Shown here piece after piece: positions 5,994 through 8,477 of a stretch of 8,477 bases of DNA (positions within the stretch are counted from its first letter, which is position 1; each line of letters starts with the position of its first letter). This DNA is from Candidatus Altarchaeales archaeon (GTDB lineage Archaea; Altiarchaeota; Altiarchaeia; IMC4; SCGC-AAA252-I15). The notes beneath the pieces were generated by a model that worked only from the letters and a program-made list of their open reading frames with translations, was not told the origin of the DNA and searched no databases. The stretch is from assembly GCA_014729705.1 (NCBI GenBank), contig WJJK01000298.1:1-8477 (forward strand). The letters run 5' to 3'. Position numbers and translations under genes: made by a program.

Positions 5994-6656
5994 TTACATG
6001 TAATCAGCGCCCTCGTCTGTGCCCACTATTACCCTGTCGGGCATCCTCAGGCTGAATACTCCGTTCTCCACCACACCCGGGATGTTGTTTAACTCGGTTT
6101 CAAGCTGCAGGGGGTCTGAATAATCCAGGCCCTTAACGTCGAATATAAGGTTGCCGTTGTCTGTTTGGTGTTTCTCTCTTAAACACACTTCCTTTGATAT
6201 CTCGCATAACTCAAGTTCAACGTATCTGCTTGCATAGGGTATGACTTCCACCGCTAGGGGGAATTTCCCAAGTTTTTTGACGATCTTCGATTCATCCACG
6301 ATGCATATGAATTCCTGCGACGCTGAAGCGATTATTTTCTCCCGCGTTAGGGCGCCGCCTCCCCCCTTTATGAGGTTGTAGGTGGGGTCCACCTCGTCTG
6401 CACCGTCTATGTATAAGGGGATCATGGGTCTTTGGGGGGATAGTAGGTCGTTTAATTTCTTCACATTCAACCCGGCGTTCTCCGCTCGTTTCATAGACTC
6501 CTCGCTTGCGGCGACAAAAACCGCGTTAGGCTTGTTTTTACCGAGGTAATCGATTAAGTGGTTTACGGTGGAGCCGCTGCCTAAGCCTACCGCCATACCT
6601 GGTTTGATTAATTGCGCTGCTTTTTCTGCTGCATTCTTTTTGGCCTTATCTTTCAT
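5994..6656 (-). CDS. rpiA: Ribose-5-phosphate isomerase A
   Basis: RpiA interconverts ribose 5-phosphate and ribulose 5-phosphate, supplying ribose for nucleotides and PRPP. At 220 residues it has the normal length. All family motifs are present: GLGSGST (24-30) binds phosphate, DGADEVD (84-90) carries the catalytic Asp, KGGGGALTREK (97-107) carries the active-site Lys and the Glu base (E106), and PLAVEVIP (133-140) follows. The C-terminus has NIPGVVENGVFSL and an ending in DEGADYM. It heads the rpiA-pfdA-ftsY unit, a metabolic gene joined to protein-folding and targeting genes with no clear functional link. The start has no Shine-Dalgarno, and a TATA-like box about 38 nt upstream would give a very short leader. 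Confidence 0.97.
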   Translation of the reverse strand: MKDKAKKNAAEKAAQLIKPGMAVGLGSGSTVNHLIDYLGKNKPNAVFVAASEESMKRAENAGLNVKKLNDLLSPQRPMIPLYIDGADEVDPTYNLIKGGGGALTREKIIASASQEFICIVDESKIVKKLGKFPLAVEVIPYASRYVELELCEISKEVCLREKHQTDNGNLIFDVKGLDYSDPLQLETELNNIPGVVENGVFSLRMPDRVIVGTDEGADYM

Positions 6657-6690
6657 CTTAACTTGGGAGGTAACAAATAACCCAAAGGGG

Positions 6691-6698
6691 TATAAAAA
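6691..6698 (-). promoter_or_regulatory. TATA-like box for the rpiA-pfdA-ftsY unit
   Basis: TTTTTATA on the minus strand, centred about 38 nt before the rpiA ATG and directly abutting the stop codon of the chorismatase-like gene (6699-6701). Transcription about 25 nt downstream would give a leader of about 13 nt without a Shine-Dalgarno. A small CCC-AAA-GGG palindrome (6681-6689) falls between the box and the expected start and is probably chance. Confidence 0.4.
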
Positions 6699-8105
6699 CT
6701 ATTTCTTCCCGCCGCCGCCCAGTATCTCGCATTCGGCTTCCATCAATAGGTCCTCATAGCATACGTGGGCTTGCGTAAACAGCCTTGGGGTGTCGGGGAA
6801 AAGCGACTTATATATGTCTTCCACCCGGTCTTTGTTTCGCATCTGACTGGGTTTAATGTATACTAGGTAGGATGAGGCGTCGGCAAGCGATAGGTCAGCG
6901 TCTATACTGTGTTTTGCCATGTTTTCGGGGCTGATTAAAGCCGCCTTATTATCTAGGGTGAACCAGGTTTGGGCTTCCACCGCGGTTTCAGCCCAGATTT
7001 TATCGTCTTTGATTCGATAATTCTTTTTTAGTTTACCTTTGTCTACTCCCCGGTTTTTCAATAGATTCCCCACATCAACCCACCCGGGTTCATAGTCTTT
7101 TGGGGGGTGTTTGACCCCTGCTTTCTCTATGGATGCGATCCCTGAAACCCAGACTTTGACTTTGTCGTCGAAGGCTACCGCCATTGCCCTTGAGAAAAGG
7201 GGTTTGGCCACGCTTTTACCCGCCCCCTCTCTTGGAACTGGCTTAGCCTGGAGTCGGCCTCCAGTGTATGTGCTGTATTTATATGGGTCTTGTTGTTTGG
7301 GGTTGGTGATTGCTGTGACGTATACGTCGTCTCTTTGGGTTTGAAGCGCCCAGGCTTCAAGCACTAACCCGTTTTTTTCGCAGGGCCCGGTCTTAGTCCC
7401 TATCCCTGTGGCTGCGGGGATTCCCCTCCTGAACCGCAGTCCGTTGAAGACGTCTCGTCTTATGCGGTTGAAGTCGGCGTAGTTTCTCCCTAAAATGTTT
7501 TGCAGGAAGTTGTGGAACCTCACAGTTGACTCGAGCTCGAAGCCCTCACCCTCAAAGATTTCACCTAGTTTTGTGTAGGCTTGCCTGGCTTGCCTCTCAA
7601 CGTCTCTTGTTTCAGGCTGAGACGTAGCCTGGCCGACTGAGAGCTCCCGCACCCCCGCGTGTTCTATGACTTTTGCGTTTTCACTTGATTTGATGGAGCC
7701 TTCTTCGGGTTTTATTGCCTGGAATTTTATTGCTGTGTTCACGCCTTCGTCTGCCGGTGGCTGGCCTATGAAGCTTGTTGGGGAGTTGAATCCCAGTTCC
7801 CCCATTTTTTCCCTGCACGCCTTTTCACACAGCATGTGGTCTAGGTTGTTTGGGGTGTTTATGAAGACCTGCATCTTAGCGACCTCGTTGGAGGTGAGTC
7901 CCCTTTTTTTTAGGGTTCTTTGAGTCTCCTTAAGGCTTTCTGTGAATTGGGTTACGGCATCACCCCCCTGCTTAGGCACTGTGAATCCTGTATACTGCCT
8001 ACCCGCCCACGTATCCTGAACCTTTAAAGCCACCGGCCGCTCGACCTCTCTTATATCCGGCAAACCCTCCAACCCCCTTGTTTGTGGTTTTTTTTCTGCA
8101 TCCAT
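6699..8105 (-). CDS. Multi-domain RidA/YjgF-fold protein, chorismatase-like
   Basis: The 468-residue protein reads as three RidA/YjgF-like units: about residues 28-131, 150-256 and 300-462. Several stretches match the chorismatase (FkbO/Hyg5/XanB2) family, which hydrolyses chorismate to dihydroxycyclohexadiene or hydroxybenzoate products. They are GRNYADFNRIRRDVF (206-220), GIPAATGIGT (228-237), PLFSRAMAV (302-310), VWVSGIASI (318-326), SSYLVYIKP (411-419) and the end QAHVCYEDLLMEAE (445-458), where the family has its catalytic acidic residue. About 45 residues (roughly 330-375) between the SGIASI strand and VEAQTWFTL look inserted compared with bacterial members. GGGAG-type Shine-Dalgarno (GGGAG, 8116-8112) precedes the ATG. 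It is divergent from thioredoxin. Chorismate as substrate is inference; a multidomain RidA-type protein of other function is the alternative. Confidence 0.7.
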   Translation of the reverse strand: MDAEKKPQTRGLEGLPDIREVERPVALKVQDTWAGRQYTGFTVPKQGGDAVTQFTESLKETQRTLKKRGLTSNEVAKMQVFINTPNNLDHMLCEKACREKMGELGFNSPTSFIGQPPADEGVNTAIKFQAIKPEEGSIKSSENAKVIEHAGVRELSVGQATSQPETRDVERQARQAYTKLGEIFEGEGFELESTVRFHNFLQNILGRNYADFNRIRRDVFNGLRFRRGIPAATGIGTKTGPCEKNGLVLEAWALQTQRDDVYVTAITNPKQQDPYKYSTYTGGRLQAKPVPREGAGKSVAKPLFSRAMAVAFDDKVKVWVSGIASIEKAGVKHPPKDYEPGWVDVGNLLKNRGVDKGKLKKNYRIKDDKIWAETAVEAQTWFTLDNKAALISPENMAKHSIDADLSLADASSYLVYIKPSQMRNKDRVEDIYKSLFPDTPRLFTQAHVCYEDLLMEAECEILGGGGKK

Positions 8106-8135
8106 TTAACTCTCCCTTAAATACTGTCCCTTTTT

Positions 8136-8145
8136 TTTATTTAAC
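8136..8145. promoter_or_regulatory. Shared AT-rich box in a divergent promoter
   Basis: TTTATTTAA on the + strand reads TTAAATAAA on the minus strand. It lies about 31 nt before the thioredoxin ATG and about 35 nt before the ATG of the chorismatase-like gene, so one element is at TATA distance for both. A T-run (8131-8138) joins it. Only 65 bases separate the two start codons. Thioredoxin has no Shine-Dalgarno; the other gene has GGGAG. Confidence 0.4.
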
Positions 8146-8170
8146 TAACGCCTAAATATTCAACCGCAAG

Positions 8171-8477
8171 ATGACTGAAGACATAAATGAGATACGAAAA
8201 AAACGCCTTAAACAAATGCAAAAACAATACACAACACCCTCCATCAACTCCCCCGTTGAATTAGCCGACGACTCCTTCAAAGACTTCCTAAGCCAACACC
8301 CTAAGGTGGTTGTGGATTTCTGGGCTCCCTGGTGCGGCCCATGTAAGATGATTGCACCAACACTTGATGAACTGGCACAAGAATTAGCAGGCCAAGTCGC
8401 CTTCGGCAAGGTGAACGTCGACGAAAACCAAAACACCGCCGCCGAACACGGGATTATGAGCATACCCACCTTAATCC
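8171..8477 (+). CDS. Thioredoxin (3' end outside the window)
   Basis: The gene starts at ATG 8171 and runs off the right edge after 102 complete codons. From about residue 27 it is a standard thioredoxin: VVVDFWAPWCGPCKMIAPTL (46-65) has the redox-active WCGPC (54-58), FGKVNVDEN (78-86) is the next conserved strand, and GIMSIPTL (94-101) carries the cis-proline P99. It reduces protein disulfides and would be recharged by a thioredoxin reductase. Residues 1-20 add a charged, helical extension (DINEIRKKRLKQMQKQY) before the fold, similar in style to the N-terminal helix of archaeal PDCD5-like proteins. It is the only + strand gene here. The initiation codon is probably leaderless, as no Shine-Dalgarno precedes it. 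Confidence 0.95.
   Translation, partial: MTEDINEIRKKRLKQMQKQYTTPSINSPVELADDSFKDFLSQHPKVVVDFWAPWCGPCKMIAPTLDELAQELAGQVAFGKVNVDENQNTAAEHGIMSIPTLI

Noticed and set aside
7175..7360. Short minus-strand frame inside the chorismatase-like gene
   Set aside because: It is an alternative frame wholly inside a gene with family motifs on both sides.
8131..8138. T-run as an intrinsic terminator
   Set aside because: It lies between two divergent start codons, with no upstream gene on the + strand ending there; better explained as part of the AT-rich promoter.
8152..8469. Open reading frame on the minus strand opposite the thioredoxin gene
   Set aside because: It is a mirror of the thioredoxin codons; the + strand has the WCGPC motif and cis-proline, and the antisense product has no recognisable domain.

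Overview
This is archaeal DNA. It encodes archaeal translation factor aIF5A with its hypusine motif, prefoldin alpha, an archaeal-type FtsY and a geranylgeranyl reductase for isoprenoid membrane lipids. The upstream regions carry TATA-like boxes about 25-40 nt before start codons, and several genes look leaderless. The phylum cannot be fixed from one window. The split lipoate ligase (separate LplA and LplB) is the arrangement known from Thermoplasma and some other archaea. There is no RNA gene, CRISPR array or mobile element, and coding density is very high.

Right to left (the direction of nearly all transcription): at the right edge a thioredoxin gene, cut by the window, runs on the + strand. 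It diverges from a 468-residue protein built of RidA/YjgF-like units and resembling chorismatases (FkbO/Hyg5/XanB2 group). Next on the minus strand is a tight housekeeping unit rpiA - pfdA - ftsY (ribose-5-phosphate isomerase, prefoldin alpha, SRP receptor) with gaps of 1-2 bases. Then comes a two-gene lipid unit: a 58-residue dicluster ferredoxin, easily missed because it is short, overlaps the start of a geranylgeranyl reductase and is a plausible electron donor for it. aIF5A follows with its own promoter and Shine-Dalgarno site.

After a 151-bp gap holding a hairpin and a promoter comes a chain of five genes with overlapping ends: an HPr-kinase-like P-loop protein, a LabA-like NYN/PIN nuclease-like protein, LplB, LplA, and at the left edge the first 18 codons of an FAD-binding oxidoreductase, most likely dihydrolipoamide dehydrogenase. 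The last three form a lipoate module: LplA and LplB together attach lipoate to carrier proteins, and Lpd reoxidises the lipoyl group. The coupling of a kinase-like and an RNase-like protein to that module is the most interesting part of the window, together with the archaeal chorismatase-like protein.

The calls come from reading motifs by eye; no database search was done. Family assignments for the housekeeping genes are secure. Substrates of the HPrK-like, NYN and chorismatase-like proteins are unknown.
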